DNA of 7,236 bases from Alphaproteobacteria bacterium UBA6189. GTDB lineage: Bacteria; Pseudomonadota; Alphaproteobacteria; Rickettsiales; UBA3002. Positions 1 through 5,287 of this stretch are shown here, in pieces. The stretch covers positions 26,871 to 34,106 of the forward strand of contig DITH01000160.1 of the NCBI GenBank assembly GCA_002422745.1. Direction: 5' to 3'. The notes under the pieces were generated by a model, which did not search any database, had not been told where the DNA came from, and saw only the letters and a list, made by a program, of their open reading frames with translations. The position numbers and the translations under genes are program-made. Position 1 is the stretch's first letter. Every line of letters begins with the position of its first letter.

Positions 1-664
1 TGGCCTGTTGCAACAGGTCGATCGACCGATAAGCCTCGCGGTAGTACTGAATGGCCTGTACCGGGTTCTGCTGCACATCGGGCGTACCGCCCCGATAAAG
101 CTCTGCCAGGGAAAGCTGCGGTAACAACCCGTATCCCTCATCTACCCGAGCCCCTTGCTCAAGCCATGGTACGGCCCGGTACGCAGATTCCCCGTCACCG
201 CCCATATAGCGTTGGGCAATGGTAAAATGGTCAAGTGCCGAGCGCAGTTTTTCCGTAGAATTGGCATTGCCGCCAACCGATTTCGGGCCGTAGCGGAATA
301 ACAACCCGAGCTCACTGCTCGAGCTACCCAGTTTGGCCAGTGTCTGGCTGACTTCCACCTCACCGATTGCCGTCGAGAGTCCCGTGCGTCCCTCAATCAT
401 ACCCCGTACCGAATCGACACCGCGCGCGATCGAGCCATCCAAATCCTTGATCGTACGGTCAGTCGCCTGCACAGTGCGGCCGATGCCGTTACATAGGCCG
501 CCACCCATGGTCGTACCCATTTCCGCCAGTAGGCTGTAACATTGCGGCTCAAATTGCAGCAAGCGGCCCCAGACCCATCCTGCTGCACCGGAGAAATATA
601 AAATGGCGCCGATAACCAGTAATCCGCTCAGCCCGATTCCCCGACGCCGTCGTCCAAATAACAT
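1..664 (-). CDS. Membrane-anchored Sel1/TPR-like repeat protein, C-terminus cut by the window edge
   Basis: The frame is open without a stop from the ATG at 664 to the window edge, giving 221 residues of an incomplete protein. The start is supported by GGAG (plus-strand CTCC at 672-675) with seven bases of spacing. The N-terminus has a short arginine-rich stretch (residues 5-8) and then a hydrophobic segment at about residues 9-30, which fits a signal anchor with the rest outside the cytoplasm. Residues 55-110 are rich in Gly, Ile, Asp and Arg, with no motif I recognise. From about residue 140 the pattern becomes helical-repeat-like: LDHFTIAQRYMGGDG, then LAELYRGGT followed by NPVQAIQYYREAY. 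These match the Sel1 form (LxxLYxxGxGVxxDxxxAxxYYxxAA). Sel1/TPR repeats are protein-interaction scaffolds, so a role as an envelope assembly or adaptor protein is inference. It is transcribed divergently from the RTX gene. Coding is certain; the family call is moderate. Confidence 0.75.
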   Translation of the reverse strand, partial: MLFGRRRRGIGLSGLLVIGAILYFSGAAGWVWGRLLQFEPQCYSLLAEMGTTMGGGLCNGIGRTVQATDRTIKDLDGSIARGVDSVRGMIEGRTGLSTAIGEVEVSQTLAKLGSSSSELGLLFRYGPKSVGGNANSTEKLRSALDHFTIAQRYMGGDGESAYRAVPWLEQGARVDEGYGLLPQLSLAELYRGGTPDVQQNPVQAIQYYREAYRSIDLLQQA

Positions 665-684
665 GCAAAATCTCCGCTTCCTGC

Positions 685-698
685 TTAGCGATCGCTAA
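685..698. promoter_or_regulatory. Perfect 14-bp palindrome TTAGCGATCGCTAA, possible operator
   Basis: The sequence TTAGCGATCGCTAA equals its own reverse complement. It lies 21 bases upstream of the Sel1-like start codon on the minus strand, where a repressor or activator dimer could control that gene. A related half, TTAGCGAT, recurs at 866-873 on the RTX side of the same intergenic region. No spacer and no T-run follow, so it is not a terminator. The binding protein is unknown; the operator role is inference. Confidence 0.4.
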
Positions 699-840
699 AA
701 AAATAGACGAACGTATCTTATAGAAAATTTATACGGCATAAATGGCGCCCTGTGAACCAAAATATTTCGATAAAATTCAATCCTTTATTCCGTCACAAAA
801 GCTTCATAAATCCAGTATTGCGCAAAACCCTAAAAAGGAG

Positions 841-860
841 TAGTTAAGATTTATTAACTA
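841..860. promoter_or_regulatory. Inverted repeat TAGTTAA-N6-TTAACTA with CtrA-like TTAA boxes
   Basis: Two perfect 7-bp arms (841-847 and 854-860) flank a 6-base spacer, ending 62 bases before the RTX start codon. Inside is TTAA-N6-TTAAC. The cell-cycle regulator CtrA of Alphaproteobacteria binds TTAA-N7-TTAA and half-sites such as TTAACCAT, so this is near but not identical to the consensus (spacer one base short). A second near half-site, TTAACCAAT on the minus strand, lies at 872-880. The position fits control of the RTX gene. Binding by CtrA is inference. Confidence 0.35.
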
Positions 861-907
861 AAATTTTAGCGATTGGTTAAAACTTCCATCGCATACTGGC
901 AGGAACA

Positions 908-914
908 AAGGGGA
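908..914 (+). promoter_or_regulatory. Ribosome binding site of the RTX gene
   Basis: AAGGGGA lies eight bases before the ATG at 923, a good Shine-Dalgarno match at normal spacing. It fixes the start of the RTX protein. Confidence 0.6.
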
Positions 915-922
915 CGGACACC

Positions 923-2899
923 ATGGTTGATAGAACAACGCAGCAAGATGCCAAGAACGATTTGTGGGATTGGTTTCAAAACGGCAATAAAACCCAGCCG
1001 CATTATCTTTCACCATTGCACGTGAACGCCAAAGCGCAAGCCGCTATCCCTAACCTTCCTGCCGGCAACCGCGACAATGACATCCCGGGTACGTTCCAGG
1101 GCACCACAGGCAACGATGCCGGTTCCGATGGCAAAGGCTTCTACGGCTCCAGCGGCAATGACGTCATTTACGGCAATGGCGGCAACGACCTGATCGGCGG
1201 GGAAAACGGCAACGATTACATCATCGAGGGCGACGGCGATTCTACCGTATATGGCTGGAACGGCGACGACACCATCGTCGCAGGTGGCGGCAACGACTAC
1301 CTTACCGGCGATTGGGGCAACGACGATATCTATGGCGGTGCCGGCAACGACACCATCTTCGGGTGGGACGGCAACGACTACCTCGAAGGCAACGCTGGCA
1401 ACGACCTGATTTCAGGCGACGCCGGCAACGATACCATTTTCGCGGGCGACGGCGACGATTCCATCTACGGCTGGACCGGCGACGACATCATGTATACCGG
1501 CAATGGCAACAACTATGCCTATGGCTGGGAAGATAGCGACACCATCCATGGCGGCACCGGCAACGACACCATCGGCGGCGACCAGGGCGACGATTACATC
1601 TATGGTGGCGGCGGCGAGGATTATCTCTGGGGCGGCGACGGCAATGACTATATTGAATTCGGCAACACCCCCGGCCTCACCTATGGTATGCGCGGCGGTA
1701 TCGGATCAGGCGATGCGGGGGACGACATCGTTCTCGGCACCCGCGGTGATGACCTGCTGTATGGCTGGACGGGCAACGACTATATTTACGGCGGCGAATC
1801 CGGCTTTGATGAATTATATGGTGAAGATGGCGACGACACGCTTTACGGCGGCTTTCAATCGAGCGTACTGCATGGCGGCACCGGCAACGACCTGATTCTC
1901 GGGGCCGACGGCTGGAACACACTGGTTGGTGACTTCGGCGACGATACCATCCTCGCCGGCAACGGTAGCGACACGATTTACGCCGATCAGGGTGACGATT
2001 TCGTCAATGCCGGCGGCCATACCGATTTTGTCTACGGCCATGACGGCAACGACACCATTGAAGGCGGCTTGGGTAAAGATTGGCTGCTGGGCGAGAATGG
2101 CAACGACCTCATTTACGGCACCGCGGCCAACAATGAAGGCGAAAACGACGAAGCCGACACCATTTTCGGAGGAGCGGGTAACGACACCATCTACGGCCAG
2201 AACGGAAATGACCGTATCTATGGCGGGCACGATGAAGACCTCATTTACGGGGGTGACGGCGACGACGAAATCCTCGGCGGTGACCTCTCCTACGAAGATG
2301 GGCTCGATGGCAACGATACCATCCATGCCGGAAACGGTAACGATACCGTCTGGGCCGATGCAGGCGATGACCTCGTCCACGGCGATAACGGGGATGATAC
2401 CCTCCATGGTGGTACCGGCAACGATACGCTCTATGGCGATGAAGGAAATGATTGCCTTCATGGCGAAGATGGTAATGACATCCTCATCGGTGGTAACGGC
2501 ACCGATACGATCTACGGGCAGGCCGGCAACGATGTGCTCGATGGCGGCGACGGGCTCGATTACCTGCGCGGCGGCTTAGGTAACGACACCATCACCGGTG
2601 GCGGCGGCAACGATTATTTCATCTTCAGCAACCATACCGATGCCACCAGCCTCTCCAATGTCGATTTCGGCCATGACATCGTGACCGACTTCCAGATTGG
2701 TAACGACCTGATTTACTTCGAGAACATGCTGAGCCTTGTGCCGACATGGGAGCAGCTCTCCACCATGATGACCCAGGTAGGCAGCGACACGGTGATTACC
2801 TTTAATACTAACTCCACCATTACCCTGGTGGGCATCAACAAAAACGATCTGTCGGTGGGTAGTTTCTCCGGCAATAACGTGGCCGATCCGTACGCATAA
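923..2899 (+). CDS. RTX calcium-binding beta-roll protein, probable type I-secreted exoprotein
   Basis: This 658-residue acidic protein consists mainly of nonapeptide RTX repeats (GGxGxDxUx) from about residue 62 to 564. I count about 38 strict GND or GDD turns, plus about a dozen degenerate ones. Such repeats bind Ca2+ in the extracellular medium and fold into a parallel beta-roll. The first 60 residues (including DLWDWFQNGN) match no domain I know, and there is no Sec signal. Residues 564-658 form a non-repeat C-terminal domain (DYFIFSN, DIVTDFQIGNDLIYF, GSDTVITF, ITLVGI), as in C-terminal domains of serralysin-type exoproteins, which carry the type I secretion signal. No HExxH zinc motif, lipase serine motif or other catalytic domain is visible, so it is more likely structural (adhesin, matrix or surface-layer-like) than a toxin or enzyme; that is inference. 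The only cysteine is residue 511. No type I transporter genes lie in the window. An intrinsic terminator follows the stop. Confidence 0.93.
   Translation: MVDRTTQQDAKNDLWDWFQNGNKTQPHYLSPLHVNAKAQAAIPNLPAGNRDNDIPGTFQGTTGNDAGSDGKGFYGSSGNDVIYGNGGNDLIGGENGNDYIIEGDGDSTVYGWNGDDTIVAGGGNDYLTGDWGNDDIYGGAGNDTIFGWDGNDYLEGNAGNDLISGDAGNDTIFAGDGDDSIYGWTGDDIMYTGNGNNYAYGWEDSDTIHGGTGNDTIGGDQGDDYIYGGGGEDYLWGGDGNDYIEFGNTPGLTYGMRGGIGSGDAGDDIVLGTRGDDLLYGWTGNDYIYGGESGFDELYGEDGDDTLYGGFQSSVLHGGTGNDLILGADGWNTLVGDFGDDTILAGNGSDTIYADQGDDFVNAGGHTDFVYGHDGNDTIEGGLGKDWLLGENGNDLIYGTAANNEGENDEADTIFGGAGNDTIYGQNGNDRIYGGHDEDLIYGGDGDDEILGGDLSYEDGLDGNDTIHAGNGNDTVWADAGDDLVHGDNGDDTLHGGTGNDTLYGDEGNDCLHGEDGNDILIGGNGTDTIYGQAGNDVLDGGDGLDYLRGGLGNDTITGGGGNDYFIFSNHTDATSLSNVDFGHDIVTDFQIGNDLIYFENMLSLVPTWEQLSTMMTQVGSDTVITFNTNSTITLVGINKNDLSVGSFSGNNVADPYA
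1106..2614 (+). repeat. RTX repeat array with 18-residue higher-order period
   Basis: The coding DNA repeats variants of GGCAACGACACCATC and TATGGCGGC every 27 or 54 bases, encoding nonapeptide beta-roll turns. A subset carries (Y/F)GW in place of YGG, starting at residues 110, 146, 182, 200 and 280. The gaps are 36, 36, 18 and 80, and the first three are multiples of 18 residues, the length of two nonapeptides (one full beta-roll coil). Non-repeat breaks occur at about residues 247-263, 400-411 and 454-462. This pattern suggests growth by duplication of paired turns. Confidence 0.8.
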
Positions 2900-2918
2900 G
2901 CGACGGCCTTTTATTCCC

Positions 2919-2950
2919 AACGGGCGGCCCCTCAAAGGCCGCCCGTTTTC
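2919..2950 (+). terminator. Intrinsic terminator after the RTX gene
   Basis: An 11-bp perfect GC-rich stem (2919-2929 with 2937-2947) closes a 7-base loop and runs into TTTT at 2946-2949, starting 20 bases after the RTX stop codon. It separates RTX transcription from the RimK-fusion gene. Confidence 0.85.
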
Positions 2951-3045
2951 ATTTCCCCCATTGCTTTTTACCTGCGCCTCGGCTAGCGCTGTTTTTCCTT
3001 GAATTCCGTTCGATCAAAATGGATGGAATGCAAGGAGTCCCCGCG

Positions 3046-3166
3046 CATCGGGAAGGAATGTACCCGTAGTACATGACGAACCGAGCACGGACGACGACGC
3101 TTCAGTCCGCCATTTTCATCGAACGGTTTTATGCTGATCACCCAGAAGCTTGTCATCGGGAAGGAA
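3046..3166 (+). repeat. 13-bp direct repeat CATCGGGAAGGAA across the start of the RimK fusion
   Basis: CATCGGGAAGGAA occurs at 3046-3058 in the leader and again at 3154-3166 inside the first codons of the ligase gene, 108 bases apart. The copies share purine-rich GGGAAGGAA, which resembles a ribosome binding site, but neither copy sits at a usable distance from a real start codon. Its meaning is unclear and it may be chance or a relic of a local duplication. Confidence 0.5.
3058..3074. promoter_or_regulatory. Inverted repeat ATGTAC-N5-GTACAT upstream of the RimK fusion
   Basis: Perfect 6-bp arms (3058-3063 and 3069-3074) flank a 5-base spacer, 56 bases before the ATG at 3131. The form is that of a dimeric repressor operator or a small hairpin in the leader RNA. 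There is no T-run, so it is not a terminator. The regulator is unknown. Confidence 0.3.
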
Positions 3167-4525
3167 GAATGGTGCGCCCTGCCCGATCTTGCCATTCCGG
3201 CCATTAAAGCGAAAATCGATTCCGGCGCGCGCACCAGTGCGCTGCATGCCAGTAACATCCGCACCATTACGGTGCGCGGCGAAAAATGGGTGAGCTTCGA
3301 TGTCCGCCCGGTTCAAAAAGACCGCCGCACCACGATCCAGTGCAAAGCCAAGCTGGTCGACCAGCGGGCGGTGAAATCCTCCTCTGGCCATACCGAAAGC
3401 CGCCCGGTGATCGAAACCACGGTGCGCATCGGCAGCCAGCTGCAAACTATCCAGCTTACCCTTACCAATCGCGATGCCATGGGTTACCGCATGCTGCTCG
3501 GCCGCGAGGCCATGCAGGGCCGTATGCTGATCGATCCTGAAAAATCCTTTTGCCAGGGCAAACATACCGATGCCGAGCTGCGCCGCTTCTACAGCGTCAA
3601 AAAAGTGAGCGATGGCGGGCTCAATATCGCCGTGCTTGCCACAAACCGCGAGCTTTACTCCAATCGCCGCCTTATCGAGGCAGGGCGCGCCCGTGGCCAT
3701 AATGTGCGCTTCATTAACATCCAGCATTGCTACATGAACATTAGCGCCAACGAGCCGGAAATGCATTATCGCGGCGGCGAAGTGCTCGAGCAGTTCGATG
3801 CCGTCATCCCGCGGATTCGTCCGGCCCTCACCTTCTACGGCTGCGCGGTGTTGCGCCAATTCGAAATTACCAGCGCCTATTGCCTCAATGGCTCCATCGG
3901 CATTTCCCGCTCGCGCGACAAACTCCGTTCGCTGCAAATGCTGGCACAGGAGGCGATTCCCATGCCCATCACCGGCTTTGCCTATTCCCCGCAGGACACG
4001 TCAGAGCTCATTAAAATGGTCGGCGGCGCACCGCTGGTCGTAAAGCTCCTGTCAGGCACCCAAGGGGTCGGCGTGGTTCTTACCGAGACCGACCAGGCCG
4101 CCCAGTCGCTCGTCAACGCGTTTAAAGCCGTGAAAGCAGAGATCCTGGTACAGGAATTCGTGCGCGAAGCGCAGGGCAAGGATATTCGCTGCTTTGTCAT
4201 CGACGGTAAAGTCGTCGCTTCCATGCAGCGTAAGGCGCCGGAGGGCGATTTCCGCGCCAATATCCATCGCGGCGGCAGCGCCACCGAAATTAAAGTAACC
4301 CCCGAGGAACGGCGCATTGCCATCAAAGCGGCCCAGACCATGGGCCTGAAAGTTGCCGGGGTCGATATTATCCGCTCCGCCACCGGCCCGAAAGTGCTGG
4401 AAATCAATTCATCCCCGGGCCTCGAAGGCATCGAAGGTTGCACTGGCTACGACATCGCCGGGGCCATGATCGAGTCTATCGAGCAGGCCGTCGCCCGCCG
4501 CCGTGCAAAGCTATCCGCCGCCTGA
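3131..4525 (+). CDS. rimK: RimB-type retropepsin-like domain fused to RimK-type ATP-grasp ligase
   Basis: The 464-residue protein joins two domains. Residues 1-145 match the RimB/DUF785 (putative zinc or aspartyl retropepsin-like protease) family: [11 protein letters not shown] at 30-40 carries the aspartate of the active-site-like motif, and [10 protein letters not shown] around 119-128 is the second conserved block. Residues 164-455 are a RimK-type ATP-grasp ligase ([22 protein letters not shown] around 304-316, the nucleotide loop; RCFVIDG at 353-359; RANIHRGG near 373; EINSSPG at 424-430, metal-binding). RimK adds glutamates to the C-terminus of ribosomal protein S6 using ATP, and RimB-type proteins are separate partners in Pseudomonas. 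Here they are one chain, a fusion also known in other bacteria. E. coli RimK is about 300 residues, so the extra length is the N-terminal domain. ATG 3131 is the only possible start after the in-frame TGA at 3074, although its ribosome binding site is weak. The true substrate (S6 or another peptide) is not shown. Confidence 0.88.
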   Translation: MLITQKLVIGKEEWCALPDLAIPAIKAKIDSGARTSALHASNIRTITVRGEKWVSFDVRPVQKDRRTTIQCKAKLVDQRAVKSSSGHTESRPVIETTVRIGSQLQTIQLTLTNRDAMGYRMLLGREAMQGRMLIDPEKSFCQGKHTDAELRRFYSVKKVSDGGLNIAVLATNRELYSNRRLIEAGRARGHNVRFINIQHCYMNISANEPEMHYRGGEVLEQFDAVIPRIRPALTFYGCAVLRQFEITSAYCLNGSIGISRSRDKLRSLQMLAQEAIPMPITGFAYSPQDTSELIKMVGGAPLVVKLLSGTQGVGVVLTETDQAAQSLVNAFKAVKAEILVQEFVREAQGKDIRCFVIDGKVVASMQRKAPEGDFRANIHRGGSATEIKVTPEERRIAIKAAQTMGLKVAGVDIIRSATGPKVLEINSSPGLEGIEGCTGYDIAGAMIESIEQAVARRRAKLSAA

Positions 4526-4546
4526 GCGGTTTATCCCCATAACCGC
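4526..4546 (+). other. Small hairpin directly after the RimK-fusion stop codon
   Basis: GCGGTT (4526-4531) pairs with AACCGC (4541-4546), starting at the base after the TGA. There is no immediate T-run (ATTTT comes only at about 4555), so it is a weak terminator at best. It could instead protect the 3' end of the upstream message and let some transcription continue into the OmpA-like gene. Confidence 0.3.
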
Positions 4547-4603
4547 ATCTCCTAATTTTGCGTTTATACCGGGTTGGGGTAGCGTGTGGCCCTTAACACC
4601 CAC

Positions 4604-4608
4604 AGGAG
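4604..4608 (+). promoter_or_regulatory. Ribosome binding site that sets the OmpA-like start
   Basis: AGGAG lies seven bases before the ATG at 4616. It selects this ATG over the upstream in-frame GTG at 4586, which has no such site and would put ten extra polar residues before the signal peptide. Confidence 0.75.
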
Positions 4609-4615
4609 TACTAAC

Positions 4616-5212
4616 ATGCGACAATTCATTCTCGGTGCAGCGATGGTGCTGCTTGCCCTTCCCGCCTACGCCGCCCCGTCCAACGACGCGGCGTACGATA
4701 AAAACACCAATCCCGTAGCCGACAGCAACAATAACTGCGTCCGCACCAAATGGATGGAAGGGGCCGACCCCTGCGCGATTGAACCGGCTCCGGCCCCTGT
4801 TCCCGTTGCAGCACCAGCTCCGCAACCCATGCCGGTGGTGACGCTGGAACAACGCACCATCTATTTTGCCTTTGATAGTGCCGAGTTAAGTGCCGATGCA
4901 CAAAGCAAGCTCGATAATCTCGCGACCGTCGTGAACAACTCACTGGCCATCGCCGATGTCAGCATCCACGGCTTTACCGACCAGTTTGGCAGCACTTCCT
5001 ACAACGAAGTTCTGGCGAATCAGCGGGCAAATGCCGTGAAAAACTACCTCGACCAGCGCACGCGCCTGGATACCAGCGTGGGCGATATTCGTGGCCTGGG
5101 CAAATCCAGCCCAGCCGAGGGTTGCGGTGCCATCAAAAAACGCGACGACAAAATCGCCTGCATGGCACAGGAACGCCGCGTAGAAATCGAGTTTAAAGCC
5201 CAGGTGCAGTAA
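4616..5212 (+). CDS. Secreted OmpA/MotB-domain (peptidoglycan-binding) protein
   Basis: The 198-residue precursor has a clear Sec signal peptide (residues 1-19, hydrophobic core FILGAAMVLLAL, cleavage after AYA). A short acidic and polar segment with C41 and C53 follows, then a Pro/Ala linker (about 57-73), and an OmpA C-terminal domain from about 79 to 194. Domain marks are TIYFAFDSAEL (81-91), GFTDQFGSTSYNEVLANQRA (119-138) and ERRVEIEF (186-193). D122 and R137 are at the positions that bind diaminopimelate of peptidoglycan in this family. C170 and C182 are spaced for a disulfide near the C-terminus. There is no lipobox cysteine at the cleavage site and no room for a beta-barrel, so it is not a porin or a Pal lipoprotein. 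It is probably a soluble periplasmic wall-binding protein. It follows the RimK fusion by 90 bp and ends at a strong terminator. The domain call is firm; the role is inferred from the family. Confidence 0.9.
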   Translation: MRQFILGAAMVLLALPAYAAPSNDAAYDKNTNPVADSNNNCVRTKWMEGADPCAIEPAPAPVPVAAPAPQPMPVVTLEQRTIYFAFDSAELSADAQSKLDNLATVVNNSLAIADVSIHGFTDQFGSTSYNEVLANQRANAVKNYLDQRTRLDTSVGDIRGLGKSSPAEGCGAIKKRDDKIACMAQERRVEIEFKAQVQ

Positions 5213-5234
5213 CCGTAATTAAAAAATACCTGCG

Positions 5235-5268
5235 AAAAAGCCGGAGGCTAAAACCTCCGGCTTTTTTT
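5235..5268. terminator. Bidirectional intrinsic terminator between converging genes
   Basis: A 13-bp stem (5235-5247 with 5254-5266) closes a 6-base loop. The stem centre is GCCGGAGG/CCTCCGGC, with five A's on the left and seven T's on the right, so both strands read as hairpin plus U-run. It lies 22 bases after the OmpA-like stop and 20 bases beyond the stop of the convergent minus-strand gene. Confidence 0.92.
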
Positions 5269-5287
5269 ATTTTCGCGGTAGCCTGCT

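Larger units (their letters stand above)
665..922. promoter_or_regulatory. Divergent intergenic region between the Sel1-like gene and the RTX gene
   Basis: This 258-bp stretch separates two gene starts that face away from each other, so it must hold promoters for both. It is much more A+T-rich than the genes around it, which is typical of promoter DNA. It contains a perfect palindrome near the minus-strand gene and an inverted repeat near the RTX gene (listed separately). A further ATTGGTTAA at 872-880 reads TTAACCAAT on the other strand. I could not place convincing -35/-10 pairs; TATAAGAT on the minus strand at about 715-722 is a possible -10 for the leftward gene. Confidence 0.6.

Noticed and set aside
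687..697. GCGATCGC as a cyanobacterial HIP1 element
   Set aside because: Only one copy is seen in 7.2 kb and the other genes do not suggest a cyanobacterium. HIP1 would recur many times.
1814..2461. Long minus-strand open frame (215 codons) within the RTX gene
   Set aside because: It is antisense to the RTX repeats, and its regular Val/Ile/Ala pattern simply mirrors the repeated codons. There is no ribosome binding site or family resemblance.
1926..2579. Plus-strand open frame (217 codons) in another frame of the RTX gene
   Set aside because: The Thr/Ser/Met/Ala-rich translation comes from the frame-shifted repeat. The true frame carries the clear RTX motifs.
1106..2614. CRISPR or DNA-level satellite array
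   Set aside because: The repeats vary at third codon positions and keep one open frame with RTX motifs, so the repetition is at protein level.
3019..3069. Possible 16-residue leader peptide before the RimK fusion (starts MDGMQGVP)
   Set aside because: There is no ribosome binding site before 3019, the internal ATGs have unsuitable spacing, and there is no run of regulatory codons or attenuator hairpin.
3116..3937. Minus-strand open frame (273 codons) opposite the RimK fusion
   Set aside because: It is antisense to well-supported conserved domains. The His/Ala/Gly-rich composition is typical of GC-rich shadow frames.
4586..4615. GTG start at 4586 for the OmpA-like protein
   Set aside because: The ATG at 4616 has AGGAG at seven bases and begins directly with a standard signal peptide. 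The GTG form would hide the signal behind ten polar residues.
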